Shown here piece by piece: positions 18,816-31,239 of a stretch of 64,000 nucleotides of DNA; the stretch's first letter is position 1; each line of letters opens with the position of its first letter. This stretch comes from Undaria pinnatifida (taxonomy: Eukaryota > Sar > Phaeophyceae > Laminariales > Alariaceae), in assembly GCA_012845835.1 (NCBI GenBank), contig JABAKD010000013.1:11293201-11357200 (forward strand), given 5' to 3'. The notes below the pieces were generated by a model that did not search any database, was not told the origin of the DNA, and was given only the letters and a program-made list of their open reading frames with translations. Made by a program: the position numbers and the translations under genes.

Positions 18816-21800
18816 ACCAATTTTCCCTCTGTTTTTCACTCGCGACACCCCCGGGCTTCAAGCCGCAACCACATCCCGAAGGGGTTACCTTGCGCTAAGA
18901 GTACGGACAGAGAGAGTGCAGCATGAAAAAGAACTAACGCCGCAAGATTCGTTTTCGGTGCTTGTCATCAAACTTGTGTGTACTGATTGATTTTGGAGAT
19001 TTTTTGGGGAATCGTGAAAGTCAGTCTCGACCGGCGGTCGAAGAATCGGCATCAGCCATCGCAGTTCCCAAAGGCGATTTCCGCTTTTCTTTTCTGTGAC
19101 CGGTGACAATTAAGAAACAACTCGCATTCCCCTCTAATACCGAAACTGATGCTTCTCGAACCATGGTAGGGTGTTTGCGAACTGAGGCGTCCCACGGTTA
19201 GACGCGTGGAACGATAGAGGCAGCACGTTTTTTGTCTGCAACGGTTTCTGACTGGTGGGGCTCCTTAACCCAAAAAAAAATCGTCGGAAAACAGATTTTT
19301 TTTCTTGCAATGTTTTTTTTGTTGTATACCTAGGCCAATGGGGGTTTTTCATCCGCGATATAAGGAGGTTTACTTTTTCTCTCAAACAGTTTGCCATGGG
19401 GTTTTTTATCCGCGATATAAGCAGGTTTATTTTTTCTCCCAGAAAAGGATTTTACGTTAAGAATGACATGTCTTGACCTCCTCCTAAAGTGAGGGGTGGT
19501 ATTAAGAAAAAAAGTGGTGAACTTCTATCGTAGCAGGGGTCGGTAGGCAAATCACATCATACTTTTTTTTGCCGATTGAGCTCCTGACGCGTGCTACGAT
19601 AGAGAGAGGTCTAGCACTTTTGGTCTGGATATGGTTTCTATAATGACGGGGCTCCTTAACCCAAAAATGGTCAGAAAAAAATTAGCCATTTCTGTTTTTT
19701 GTTTTTTGGCAATGATTCTCGTCGTGTACCCTAGGCCATGTGATTTGTTCATCCCGTAGCAGTATTTGATTCTCTCCAAATCAGTTTTTTAGGAAGAAGA
19801 GGTCTTGAGCTCCCAAACTGAGGGGTAGTATTAAGAAAAACAAGCGGTGCGCGTCTGTCGTAGCAGGCGTCTCCTCTGAGTGAGGAACTACCGGTTAGTA
19901 CGATACTTTTACGTCTTAGGACTAGCGCTACAAGTGCTGGTCGGATTGCCCAAGCGAACGCCTTCGAAGTCATGTCTTGGGTGAGACGTATCTCCTGCCG
20001 CGGGCTGTCTCAACTACCAACTTTGGTGGTGCGTTGGAGTTGGGGAAGGAAAACATGTAGAATTAGTGTTGAAACCGTCGAACGCCACAATCCATGAAAA
20101 TCAGCAGGAAATTAGGTTATAAACGTTCTTTCCTACCGTTCTTTTTTTTATTGTCCAAGCCTTGTTTTGCTTTTCGTGGGTTGGTTGGTCTTGAGTTATG
20201 ATGTGCGGGTGTTTCAGCACTACCTTTACACTTTTCCCAACCAAAAAGAGAGGTTTGGAAATCGCAAACACCGCAAAAAAAAGGTTTAGCTGTCGCTTTG
20301 AATAGAAGCTCGCGTAGCAGGATAGAAGGGGGGGGTGTACTCAGTTTGTGCATGACCGTCGTCGTATGACCGTAGGATAGAGGGGAGGGGGGGGATAAAG
20401 ATTTGAAACCTCCGCCAACTCGTATGTGGTTGGGGGTGGATGTGTGATATTGGTCCTCGGCGGCAATCGATAAAAAAAAAAAGCGGACTTCCGCAATTTT
20501 CGAAGAAAAGGTTGTTGTTTTGTTCGCGCCGAGTAGTATATATATAGTAGAAAACTCACGCTAGCTCTCGAAATAACATGTTTACAACGAGGTCTGGTGC
20601 ATTTATCCTCTGCTTGTACCATAATATTTAGGACTCCGAAACGCATGCATCCGGCTCCCCTAATCAACCCCCGCTTGCGAAAAGCACACCATTGACAACA
20701 GCCACGCGCCACGCGAACAAAAAACGAAGCTACAATGGTAAAAATATTTTGAAAAATGTTCTGTACGAATCACGACACGCTGCTGCCACAAACAGTCTTG
20801 TAAAATGGCCAGCCACATGCGTAAGAAACGAAACCAATGGTGGCCTATTTTGACAAACTTTCTGTAAGAATCACGACACGCTGCTGCCACTTTCAAATAT
20901 TTTGAATGTGGTCATATTGCCGCGTTTTTAGCCTTCCTCGCGTTTGTACCTTGATTTTCAGCGCTCCGAAACGCGTTCTGTATCCCAACCCTCGCTCGCG
21001 AAAGCGCTGTGCCTCGCATTCAATCTTCCACCTGGTAGTGGACACCATGGGGAAGGGTTAAGGCAACATCACATTGAAAAAAAAAATGTTTATTAAGATT
21101 AGGATAGACTATATCGGTAGTAGCCAAAAATGAGAATGTGTGGGGAAAGGAAATGAGGAAATGGCTGGGAGAGGGTCATACGAGAGATGCTACTGCTTTA
21201 TGGAAGGACATGCGGTTTATATTGGAACGACATCTTCTACGCCATATTGCCGGAGGGCAATAATAACAATAATGTATACAAATATTGAAACGTAACGGTA
21301 CCTTGGGCGGTGCCTTGCCCGGCTTAAAATAAATAAGCGTTCTTCAGTTTTCCAGATATATTTGCCACTTTTCACCTTGCGACACCCCGCGCGACGTCAA
21401 GCCAGCCACATCCCAAAGGAGAAGTTTCTAGACTAACTATCACTCTTACGTGAGCTGTTGGTGTGACCAATGAATTGATTGAATGGTCGATTCTCAGCTT
21501 TGCACGCTGCATTTACACGTCGGCCGCCGCGCGTGTTATATATTTCTCGTGAAATGAATAACATTGTTCTTTAAGGCTCATTCTTATTGAAGCATGCTTT
21601 TTGTCCAAAAAATCTAGGGTAGTCCTCAGGAACGTTTTTTTTATGTTGGAAAATTTCCTGCGGGGTTTAGCCGTCATGGGAATTCACGGGATTTTTCTAC
21701 GAGAACTGACCGCCACGGGAATCCTTCCCCGCGCGGGACTAGCCGCCACGGAAAATTATTTTTTTCTAATTTTTTTGGTTGCGGGAACCGGGTACCACGG

Positions 21801-21819
21801 GAAACCCGCCCGCGGCAAC

Positions 21820-22099
21820 CGAACCCGACCCGACCCGACCCCCGACCTGACCTAACCCGACACGATCCGACCCGACTCGACCCGACCCGACACGACCCGA
21901 CACGACCCGACACGACCCGACACGACCCGACACGACCCGACACAATCCGACCTGACCCAACACGACCCGATCCGACCCGAACCGATCCAACCCGTGAGAT
22001 TCCAAACACCTATTGATCCGGCTGGACTCGACCCGGGAGATTACGAAAAGTTATTTGATCCGATTCGCCAGTCGGGTCATGACCCGTGAAAAATCCTGA
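21820..22099. mobile_element. GGGTC-family element, right part
   Basis: A degenerate CGACCCGACA array is followed by GAGATTCCAAACACC, GGGTCATGACCCGTGAAAA and the terminus ATCCTG, like the elements at 2,213 and 43,969. The left end was not identified. Confidence 0.55.
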
Positions 22100-22599
22100 C
22101 ATATTTCACCTCGCCAACGCGTGCGTCGTCCGAGCCCGCGTCTTTTCTCTGTGCCAGAGTGCAAGCGCTCTAGCGATAAAATCACGAGCTTGAGCGGCAC
22201 CACCAGGACGTACGAGCAACAGCGCTAAGGGTAGGGCGTTGGTGTTGAGTTGCACCTATGCCGGTAGGTAGGCACCGCACGGATGCGAGTCATCACACAT
22301 AGTTGGGGTTTCACACATAACGGAGTTATCGGACAGGGGTGCGGGGGGGAAAAAAAGCAAGAAAGGACATGATTTAATTCCGATTTCCGCACAGGTGTCG
22401 GTCGGAGTTATCGCACACGCGTGTGTAAAGAAGACAGGAGCGAAATTAGTAAGAAAGAGCAGCCACACTCTTGTGCGATGGCTCGCATCCTTGCGGTGGT
22501 CGACGTCAGTGGTTGAATACTTATTGTGTCACGTACTAAACAAAGGATACGAGGTGCCGCATTGATAGCTGGTGAAAATCGATGCGAAGGTACTGTAGC

Positions 22600-22840
22600 C
22601 GCCCTGGGTTAATTCGATAAAAATTGACACAACTTTTATTTTTATTTTTTTATTCTCCGGTGGATGGGGAAAAATAAAGCTTAAGCTCACCACACTTACA
22701 CGTATTTTCATACACGTCTTGTGCCGATTTAACTCAATTGCCTTCGCAACCCAGCTGGTTTGCTGGCGTGTCCTTCGGTTCCCACAATAGCGATAGCGTG
22801 AGCTGTCCCTATCGGCGGTCCTCGTTACTACCCCGGCAGC
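22600..22840 (-). repeat. SINE-like repeat R5, copy 2
   Basis: It is in reverse orientation with a T-rich run at 22,635-22,662 (its A tail), then CCATCCACCGG-type sequence, CACGTATTTTC and CCAGCTGG. It extends further 5' than the other copies (AGCGATAGCGTGAGCTGTCC). Confidence 0.7.
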
Positions 22841-23092
22841 GCAAAAATAAATTGACCAACGTAAAAAATTGAAATGTGGGAATTCCAAACCTTATGCACG
22901 ATAAAAATGAAGGCAAGTACCGGGGGGAAGAAGGGAAGACACCTATGACCACGGCTTGTCTCGAAGGTCGCTGAGGGTAAACCCCGTCACGAGTTGAGCT
23001 GGAGAGTGCTTTGGTGATTGGCGAACGCTTCAGCCAACTCGAAAGGGGTCCTTAGGTAGCTAACGAATGCAATGGGGATAATAATATCAAAC

Positions 23093-24151
23093 CTGAGCAA
23101 GCTGCTCCTCCCTCATTGCCGCGTCCGCCCTCCGAATCGCGCGTAACTCCCGGCTCATGCTCTCCACCGACGGAAGTAGACGTTTGATCCGGTCCATCTT
23201 AACGTCGTCCTCTCGGTTGGCATCATCTTCATTAGCCACCACCCAAGCATCTCGACCGCGACGACCACGCCGACGGCGTACATATTCTCGCCGCCCCCGA
23301 TACCCGCGGTCGTCCGGTGAACGCGATGCCATTTCATCGGCAAGTTTCTCCCCCGCTTCGCGCACTTCGGATGCCCACCGAACGGTTCGGCACGCGTGGC
23401 ACGAGGAACGTTCGACCTCCGCGGCGTCTCTGCGAGACACGAGCGTTCCCGCGCGCACCACCGTTAAAGGTCCACGGCACGGATCAAGCGGAGCCATCAT
23501 GGGTGAAAGATCGGCGGTATCCCTAGCCCATGTTCGCGGTGGAGACCACGACGAACAACAACCCCCGCCACCACCAGCCTTGCGGCTTTCGGACAACCTC
23601 GCGCGCTGCTGCTGCCTCCTCCCTCTCCTCCTGCGGTCCTTTCTGCTCACTCTGTTCCTTCCTTCGCTCGCGCACCGGTTACGGTTACTAGATCGGCCCC
23701 GCTTTGGTGTGCACGATGACCACGGCATGTCATCTTCTTTTTCGAAACAACGACGCGTGACGGGGAGGATTTTCTCCTTGTCCCCGTTACCGCTGCGATT
23801 GTCACGGCGCGGGCGGTGTCTTTGCGGGAGGCAAGAAGAGTCGTCATCCTCGAAAAACTCTTCTTTCTCGGAAGATTCTTCCCCGATAGCACAAGAAGAG
23901 CCACCGTGGTGTATGCGGGACCGACTTTGGTAGCTCTGGCGGTCGTTTTTTTTCTCTCGATCGACACCCCGATTGGCATATGTCGATATCGACTCTGTGC
24001 CGTGACCATACGGTTCGGTTTTGTTCGTTTGCCCGACACTCCTAGCAGATGTCAGTATCGGCTGCTCTGCCCAAGAAGGGTGAAACCTTTCTTCGAGCGC
24101 GGCGGCAGCGGCTCTTGCGCGACCGGTGGCGCTAAGTTGATCGCGAGGGAG
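23093..24151 (-). CDS. Exon B: 353 codons
   Basis: The first residues are LPRDQLSATGRARAAAAALE. The acceptor could alternatively be CCCTAG eight bases upstream, but only the CAG acceptor keeps phase 0 with exon A. The exon ends AMREEQLAQ. Confidence 0.65.
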
Positions 24152-26293
24152 CTGAAATCCTAGGGACACCTTTTTCGGTTATTCGAGGATGGGAGAGGAG
24201 GTTTCGCGAAAACGTTGTTTGTTAATATTTCATTATATTTCTTTCGCCCTCCGGCAAATGGGTAGCTTTCAAGAAACCACCCCCACGTTTTTTTGAGGAC
24301 ACATTACTTGGAATTAATGTAGGATTTTTGTATGCCGTAATATAAGGGGTAAGTTAACCAAACTTTCACATTTGTGTCGTGTACGGTTGCCGCCATGGTG
24401 GTGCCGCCGTGGAAATTGCAGTTGAAGATAACGACACTCACGACAGTCGTGGCGAAAAGGACAGCAAAACGCTTGGCCACACGAAAGGGCGACGACATGA
24501 AGGCACCGCCCTGCTCCAGGGAGGGGAGAGTTGTTTTTGCGGAAAAAACGCTTGGCTGTGTAGAAGATGGTGGTGCAGAAGGCAACGGAATGAACGTGCC
24601 GCACTACCATTGTGACCGGAAAACGAATCGGAATGTTTGTTTTTTACAGCGTTCTGATCATTCGACGGCATGTTATTCCACCCTGCCATGTAAAAACCAA
24701 GTCGGTTTGTTTTTACGAAGGTTTTGTCGTTTCAACGGAATTCATCGCCGTCAGCGTGACCTTAAACGCGGTGTTCCTCGGCTATATGGTAGCTGCGAGC
24801 CAAGGGGTGTATTGGGGCAAATGTGATATAAAAGAAGGCTCGTTCGCAGCACATACAACCCCCTAAGGCTTGAGCACAACGTCTCTATTTTTTAGCCAGT
24901 CTCTATTCATGCAACAAGACCTCGCAGCCAATTTAGCCAAGGCCAAAACTATACGCTAATGATCCAAGCTGTCAAGCGCTGATCAATAAGCTCTGCACCG
25001 TATGCGCTTTCGACATAGGGTGTCGATTCGTTTGATGACCTGGATTCGCCAACGTGTCCGCCTGCAACCACGACGATCGATCCGACACAAGATTTTTTTC
25101 CACTACATTGCGATCCAGCTCGCAACCAAGATGAGCGATTCAACGTAAGAACTTCATCCACTACCGTGTCAGGTTGCAATCACGACGCACGTAAAATATA
25201 TGCGACCAACCTTCCCGGTAGTTTTCGATTGGAGGAGGCCGAACGCTTCCCCCTTCAGAAGCGGCGAGGTCATTCCCGATTTCTCTCTTCTCCGATGCTT
25301 CGACCGTCGACGCACGCTGTCGGCGCTCCTGCTTCGTGATGCCCCTCCACCCCTACCCTCCTCCCCCGCTCGAAACGCACGCCTTGTCTCCGCCTCCGCT
25401 CTCTCGCAAGATCGAGCCCTCAAAAGCCGGGCATGCTTTGCCCTGTACGTGCGATACGGCGATCCCAGCATCGAAAACTGTCCACCTAGGTTTCCACTAA
25501 CGGCGTTACCACGACCACGAAATGGGTTTCCATGGTCGCGAAGGGCATTGCCATGACTATGGAAGGCATTGCCGCGAAATTGACGTAATTTTGACGGGAA
25601 GCCGGCCGACGATGGTGATGAGCCTCGTTCCCCCGACGCAGGACTGACTTCGGGAGAGAAACCAAACATGAGTTTATCAGAGTCGTCGCCTCCGCCATCG
25701 CTTGAGTTATTCGAAAAAATCTCATCATCAGATGACGTCGTGGACATTCTGTAGTGTTGACGGTCGTCGTGGTGTCCGCTCTGGCTCCTCCGGGTCAGAA
25801 CAGATGAGAGCGATAGTAATGGGGTATGGTGGCCTGAGTGGTCGTTTGGCGGCTGACGTGGGCGTTTCGCGCAGCCCCCAGAAGGCGAACTAGACAAGCT
25901 GCTTGCATTTCCGCTGCATCGGCCCCCCACCTCGAAGGATCGCGCGTGACTCCGCTGTTGACGGTGATGAGGTAGTAACGCCCGACAACCCGGCGAGGAA
26001 ATGTCGGGCGACAACGTCGAGTCCCTCCCTACGTCGACACCACGCTCATCGTTTCGCCCGATTGCGCATGCCCTGGACGAGTCCCCTCCTGGGTCGGCAC
26101 CATGCTCATCTCTTCGCTGAACGGCACAGGTTCTTCGCTGGTTTTGCGCGCTCTTTAGCTTACGGCCGCCACGAGGGCTCCACTCTTGCGCAATCGCGGC
26201 GTCTTCTTCCTCCGGGCGTTTTCCCATCGTAGCCACCAGCTTGGCGTTGGCGTCGGAGCCATGGAGGGGTTCGGCGGAGGACGGACGGGCCAT
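23093..26293 (-). CDS. Ser/Arg-rich disordered protein, two exons, 3' end missing
   Basis: Exon A (26,293-25,211, 361 codons) starts at an ATG in GCCATGG context and ends GGGAAG with donor GTTGGT. Exon B (24,151-23,093, 353 codons) begins after GGATTTCAG and ends GCTCAG with donor GTTTGATA. All junctions are phase 0, so the coding joins cleanly over a 1,059-bp intron. The protein is low in hydrophobics and rich in Ser, Arg, Asp and Gly. Exon A has a doubled motif (CAVQRRDEHGADPGGDS / CAIGRNDERGVDVGRDS) and a run of GN-x-x-x-x-x-GN units. Exon B has an acidic patch EESSEKEEFFEDDDSSC, an Arg-rich block, a CHAC motif and a helical end MDRIKRLLPSVESMSREL. No known domain is recognised. It may be the N-terminal part of the IQ gene or stand alone. 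Confidence 0.6.
25211..26293 (-). CDS. Exon A: 361 codons, start codon exon
   Basis: The peptide starts MARPSSAEPLHGSD. The frame is open for the whole length with compositional bias typical of disordered regions. The antisense frames over it are shadows. Confidence 0.65.
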
Positions 26294-26304
26294 GGCGAGA
26301 GCGC

Positions 26305-26690
26305 TGTGCGTGTTTTGTGTGCGGTATCAGATTTTTCAAAAAAAGGTTCGAGAAAGAGGGGAGAAGGAAAAGAGGGAGGGGAAAAGACCGAGCAAGTTAA
26401 AATGTTAGCCGTTGGCAAGAGCTGTGTGTGCTTGTGTGCGCGTTAGCAGATAAAGAAAGGATCGAGAAAGACGGGGAGGGGGTGGGGGATATCGTGCGAG
26501 AGAAAATGTTAGGAACGATGAGAACCGTGTGCAGATCGTTCAGGTCGTCGTGGACGGACTCGGCGGGGGAGGGATATGCATTTGCAAGAGATTTGTGCAG
26601 GTGTGTGTGCGCTGTAGCATAGTGTAAAAGGAGGGTCGAGAAAGGGAAGGGCGAAACTGCCGAGCAATAGAAAATGTTAAGGATGACCCT
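26305..26690. repeat. Triplicated block upstream of the minus-strand start codon
   Basis: Three related blocks near 26,305-26,412, 26,430-26,515 and 26,598-26,680 share TGTGTGCG, a run like GGATCGAGAAAG, and AAAATGTTAG. They cover the presumed promoter and leader of the gene starting at 26,293. Confidence 0.65.
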
Positions 26691-27329
26691 GTTCTTGTGT
26701 TCTCGTTTCTCGAACAGCCATCATCCTCGTCCTTACTCTGCATCCGTACGTGTATCGTATGGTGCTCTTGCAGACATACAGCACTGGGTGTCGGATCGAA
26801 CGCAATGCAAGCAGTACTACTGTAACAACGACACCGGTTGTACCAGTACGTCAGATCAGCATACCAGGCATACCATGCAACAAACTTGCTTCGTGTGGCA
26901 TTGAACGGCGCGCAGGCGACGTCCTGGGTCTGTTTCTCGTACTGACCACCAGCGAGATACCGATCGATGCACTTTGGCCGCCGGAAGGGGGGCTCGAGTG
27001 CTTATAATTGACCTAGAAAGTGTAGTAGTACAGGAAATACCTGGTTGACCGTTAGGGTCCTAACACAACGACCACATTGATCCATGATATTCTTCTGTTG
27101 TACCCCCCAGCGTGTCGGACGCCTTTTAGACAGACGAACGAACAACGCTGCCGGCGAGTCCCATATATTAAAAAAAAAGCTTGTGCGGCGTCTGAGCACT
27201 GAACACGCGACCACATCATGCAAGCCCCCAACCCGTGACAGCGTGGTAACCGACAATTTATACCCCGGAAAGAATGCATGGCAGTGACACCAGACGCTCG
27301 CTACTGTTAGGGTAGCCCGTGTTGGTCGA

Positions 27330-27520
27330 TTTTTTTTTTTGCTCATCCCACCTATTATCTTCGCACTCTAGCTTTCTCTTGCTCCGTCCCTAGCCGTACC
27401 TCAGATCCAGCGTCACCAAGCAGGGGCTTCTCCTTCCTCCCCACTACGGTGCGTGCGTTCATTTTTTGTCGCGACAAGACTTCAGCCCTTTCTTTCCCTC
27501 ACCGACTCGCATCGAAATGC
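27330..27520 (-). repeat. SINE-1, 5'-truncated copy
   Basis: A T run at 27,330-27,342 (A tail of the minus-strand element) is followed by GCTCATCCCACCTATTATCT, CAGATCCAGCGTCACC and CACCGACTCGCATCG, matching 49,628-49,830. The tRNA-like head is absent. Confidence 0.75.
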
Positions 27521-29315
27521 GCCTACTGACGACTGGAGCGGATCTCCAACCGAAGAACTAGCAAATATCGTTGAAGTATCATCTAGTATATTTCAGCATT
27601 GTTCGTCACTTAGCTGCGCAGGCCATGGGATTGATTGTCCACCCGGTTACATTTTTCATTTTTTTTGTTCTCAAATGACTGATTCTCACCACGATAGTCC
27701 CCCCTCCAAAACCAGCAATTTTCTCCAACGAACGTTTCATGGCTGGTCGACACGAGGAAGGATGCTGGCTGGTTCGACACGAGGAAGGATGCTGGCGGAT
27801 CGACACGAGGAAGGATGCTACGAAAACAATACCTTCAAATACACTTCCTTACTTGCAAAGGGATTACCGAACGATGACGTCGGGGTGGCAAAAGGGGCAC
27901 CGTATTTCAGGAAACAAGGCCGGGAGCCGGTTTCAAAACCGTCGATTTCGTTAGAGAAAAGTTGGGGGGGGGGGGGGGGGGGCTACCGTAGAATAACTCG
28001 AATTCAGTTTTTGGGCGGGGTGAGGTATCGTGCTCCTAATAAAAATAACATAACCCCACACTAATTCCAAGTTAGTTGGTCCCCAAGAAACGTGGGTGCA
28101 GTTCTTAACCCATTTTCAACTCCTAAAAAGGATCCTACTCTAACTCCAAGTGTTTTGTCCCCATTTCGGGAATGCGGTGCTAAAAGGGTTAAGCGGGAAG
28201 CTTCAGAAACATTCGGTGCAACATCCCGTAAAGTAACATGCGTCACCTGTAAGCTCGAAACGCCTGCATTTGTTGGTACTCCTGGACTACGGCCTCGCTC
28301 CCGATTGGTCGGTCGAACCCCCTCGACCCCCGGGAACGGGGCTTTGGCATAGAAACTCCTGCCGATATGGGTGCCCCTTCCCCCCAGCTGGTTTCCCCCC
28401 CCTGCCCAGGCTGGGCTTGGGGAAACCAGAGACGGGGCATCTGATAGCCCAGATTGGTGTCCGTTGTTATAGCGTTGCTTTTGTCCCAGCTGTTGCTCAT
28501 CTGTTTCCAATGAACGAAAACCGGGTTTCTGTTTAAGAATTGACTCTTCTAGATAGAGGTGTGTTAGTTGCGACCGATTTTTCTGTCAACAAGCTCTACT
28601 AGTTAGAAGCTTACTCCAAATCAATTCGTGACCGATGTTGCAGCTGAAACAAATTACGCCTACGAATAGCATATACTCCAGTATATAACATTTTTATTGG
28701 GTGGATCACAAAAACGGAGGTTCCGTAATATTCGCCAACGCCACAAAAATACCAAAAGAAACCGCCACGCCGTGTGATGCGCAGCCGTTGCGGGCGAGGA
28801 ACAGCGTGCTTTATTTACGGTCGAACCCTGACAAACAGACCGGTCACGTTTTTTTTCGAACCTGTCGTCGGGGCGTGCCTCGTCGGCGATTCCTTTTCCA
28901 TCGTGGAAACAACACCTAACAATTAGATTATCCCTAAAACGTTGCCGTACAACGTATATGAAAATAAAAACAGATATGATGGAAGATCTAGCTAAAAAAA
29001 AAAAAAAACACCTGAAGTAAAAATACCAACATCAACCATTATAGTGGAGAAAAACAAGTTATGCACTTCGATTTATTAAAAAAAGAAAAAAAGAAAAAAG
29101 AATAGGACCTCTCCCATGAAGAAAAAAACTAACCCAACCATATAGTATATTACGAGTACCAACAATGCAGCTTGCAAAGATGAGTATCGACCCGAAATTC
29201 GTCGAACTCACGGCTGACGTCCTTAACTTCTTTTTTTTGTTGTAGAGTATACCATGGTATTTCAGGGTGGGACCGTGGCTACGGCAGGAGGGGTCATCTG
29301 TGGGACTTCCTGTCG

Positions 29316-29905
29316 CGGTGGCTCGGGATCACTCGCGTGAGTAACCCCCCCATATTCCTTTCGCTGTCTTAAGCTTTAGTGCCTGTTTTTTTGTTTGCCG
29401 TGCGCGAAACCGCCAGGGAACGATTAGTGCCTGTTTTTTTCGTTTGCCGTGTGCGAAACCGCCAGGGAACGATTAGTGCCCGTTTTTTTTTGTTTGCCGT
29501 ACATATGCGAAACCGCCAGGGAACGATGGGTGCCCGTTTTTTTTGTTTGCCGTATGTGAAACCGCCAGGGGACGATTACTGCCTGTTTTTTTCGTTTGCC
29601 GTGTGCGAAACCGCCAGGGAACGATTAGTGCCCGTTTTTTTGTTTTGCCGTATGCGAAACCGCCAGGGAACGATTGGTGCCTGTTTTTTTGTTTGCCATA
29701 TGTGAAACCGCCAGGGAACGATTAGTGCCTGTTTTTTGTTTGCCGTATGCGAAACCGCCAGGGAACGATTGTAGCAACGCCGCGCCAAGCAAATCACCTG
29801 AAGCCTGCTTTTTCGTTGAGGTACAGAGTAACTCGGGCGAGTGCCTCAGTTCCCAGCAGTAAAGAAGGGGGTACCCCCCCGCGCCGTAGCCACGGTCGCC
29901 CCGTC
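29316..29905 (+). repeat. Dispersed repeat G with a 48-bp minisatellite core
   Basis: The flanks match the 18.1-kb copy (GGATCACTCGCGTGAG, CTGTCTTAAGC; then GCCAAGCAAAT, GAGGTACAGAGTAACTCG). The core at about 29,377-29,770 is eight copies of a roughly 48-bp unit containing TTTGCCGT and GCGAAACCGCCAGGGAACG. Frames in it encode repeats such as ETARERLVPVF and are not genes. Confidence 0.85.
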
Positions 29906-30895
29906 TACTTTGCGCGCCGTGCCAGAGGCAGGTTTTCCTTTTCAAGACCAGCCCACAAGTAGTCTTAAGAGCCTTGGCGTGCACACCGTGAGGCGTAGGC
30001 TACGATGAGGGTGACACTTTTTTGGTTAAAGACGATCTCTGATTGGTTGGGCTCCTGATCATCTGATGAACCGTCCAATGTCGCTGCAATAGTATATGGT
30101 GCTTTACTAATTAGTTTCGTTTTTGGTACCTTAGCCCCATTTTTTTTTTTTTTATCGGGTTGAACCTCGTTGTCGTTTTTGAAAAGACAGTTATTGTGTC
30201 ATGTACAAGAACTCCTCAAGCGAGGTACCTCAAAAAAGATTCGCCGTAGCATGCATCTTTATTACCAGAACAAGAGAAACACACAGGAGATTTGCTTTTC
30301 CTTAACAATGACGCGTGCTACGATAAACGTATTAAGGTATACCTCTTTTTGACTTAAATGGCTTCTGAATAACTGGCGCTCCTTAACCCAATATCGCCGG
30401 AAAAATCATTCTTGTTTATCGCTAAAATCGGTTGCGTGCCTATAGCAGGTCATGGCATTGTTCATCGGGTTTTGCAGTTGTCATTCTGAATTTGTGTTTC
30501 GGTCAGTTGTACGAGTAGAGCGCCTCAAGTCAGGAGCCTTATGAAAATAAGAGGTGCACCGTCGACCGTCGCGTTTGTCAGCATGCCGCATGCGTCATTG
30601 ACCCACCTCCAACTCGCGTACAGGATCAGACCCGAAAAGGACCGAAGGACGAACGGGAGGCTGCGTGTCGAATCTCTCAAACGCCGTCCCGGGTAAGAGA
30701 GTGATGGGAGGCGGCGGTTTCCCGCCCTGAGTGTCGCCGCCCTTCTTTCGTGCTGGGAGCGAAACCGTGTAAAACACCTGATTTTGTGGCAGGGCAGGGC
30801 AGGGCAGGGCAGGGCTGTGCGAGCGTCGATGCACTCCGTCGAAGATCGCCCCCTCGGAACGACGACGGCGACAACAACAACAACAACAACAACAG

Positions 30896-30927
<32 letters not shown>

Positions 30928-30929
30928 GC

Positions 30930-30963
<34 letters not shown>

Positions 30964-31239
30964 AGGACCTTTGCTCGGAATTGATATCGCATCGATAAGT
31001 CGAACACTTACTGCTGTCTACTCTGTATGAAAAAAAATCATACGAAAATGCGGAAGAAGGTTCAGAACCTACGTGTGACCAGCATGTCCAGGAATGATGA
31101 TGGACCTTAAAGCCAAGATGGTACGTGCGTCAGTCGAATTTATGCACTCACAAGGGTAACCAACGACTCTGTGCAACCTATGCAACAGATCCCTTCGATG
31201 ACACGACAAGTCCTATGACAGAGGCGCTGTACCCCTTTT

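Larger units (their letters stand above)
18816..23092. repeat. Gene-poor stretch of dispersed repeats
   Basis: Repeat H blocks at 19,200-19,440 and 19,570-19,870 share GCTCCTTAACCCAAAAA and CCTAGGCCA. A direct repeat of about 340 bp at 20,600-21,010 shares CACGACACGCTGCTGCCAC and CTCCGAAACGC. A degenerate GGGTC-family element ends at 22,099 and R5 lies on the minus strand at 22,600-22,840. A fragment of SINE-2 is at 22,905-22,965. No exon with convincing splice sites was found, although at least one exon of the minus-strand gene model should lie here. Confidence 0.5.

Noticed and set aside
20660-20896. Minus-strand frame with LAILQDCLWQQRVV
   Set aside because: Lies across a direct repeat and changes frame between the two copies.
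23157-23933. 258-codon plus-strand frame opposite exon B
   Set aside because: Antisense shadow; the minus strand has matching splice sites and phase with exon A.
24374-24826. 150-codon plus frame between exons A and B
   Set aside because: No similarity recognised, irregular composition, and competing minus frames; most likely chance within the intron.
29379-29797. Repeated ETARERLVPVF-type peptides
   Set aside because: Translations of the 48-bp minisatellite in repeat G.
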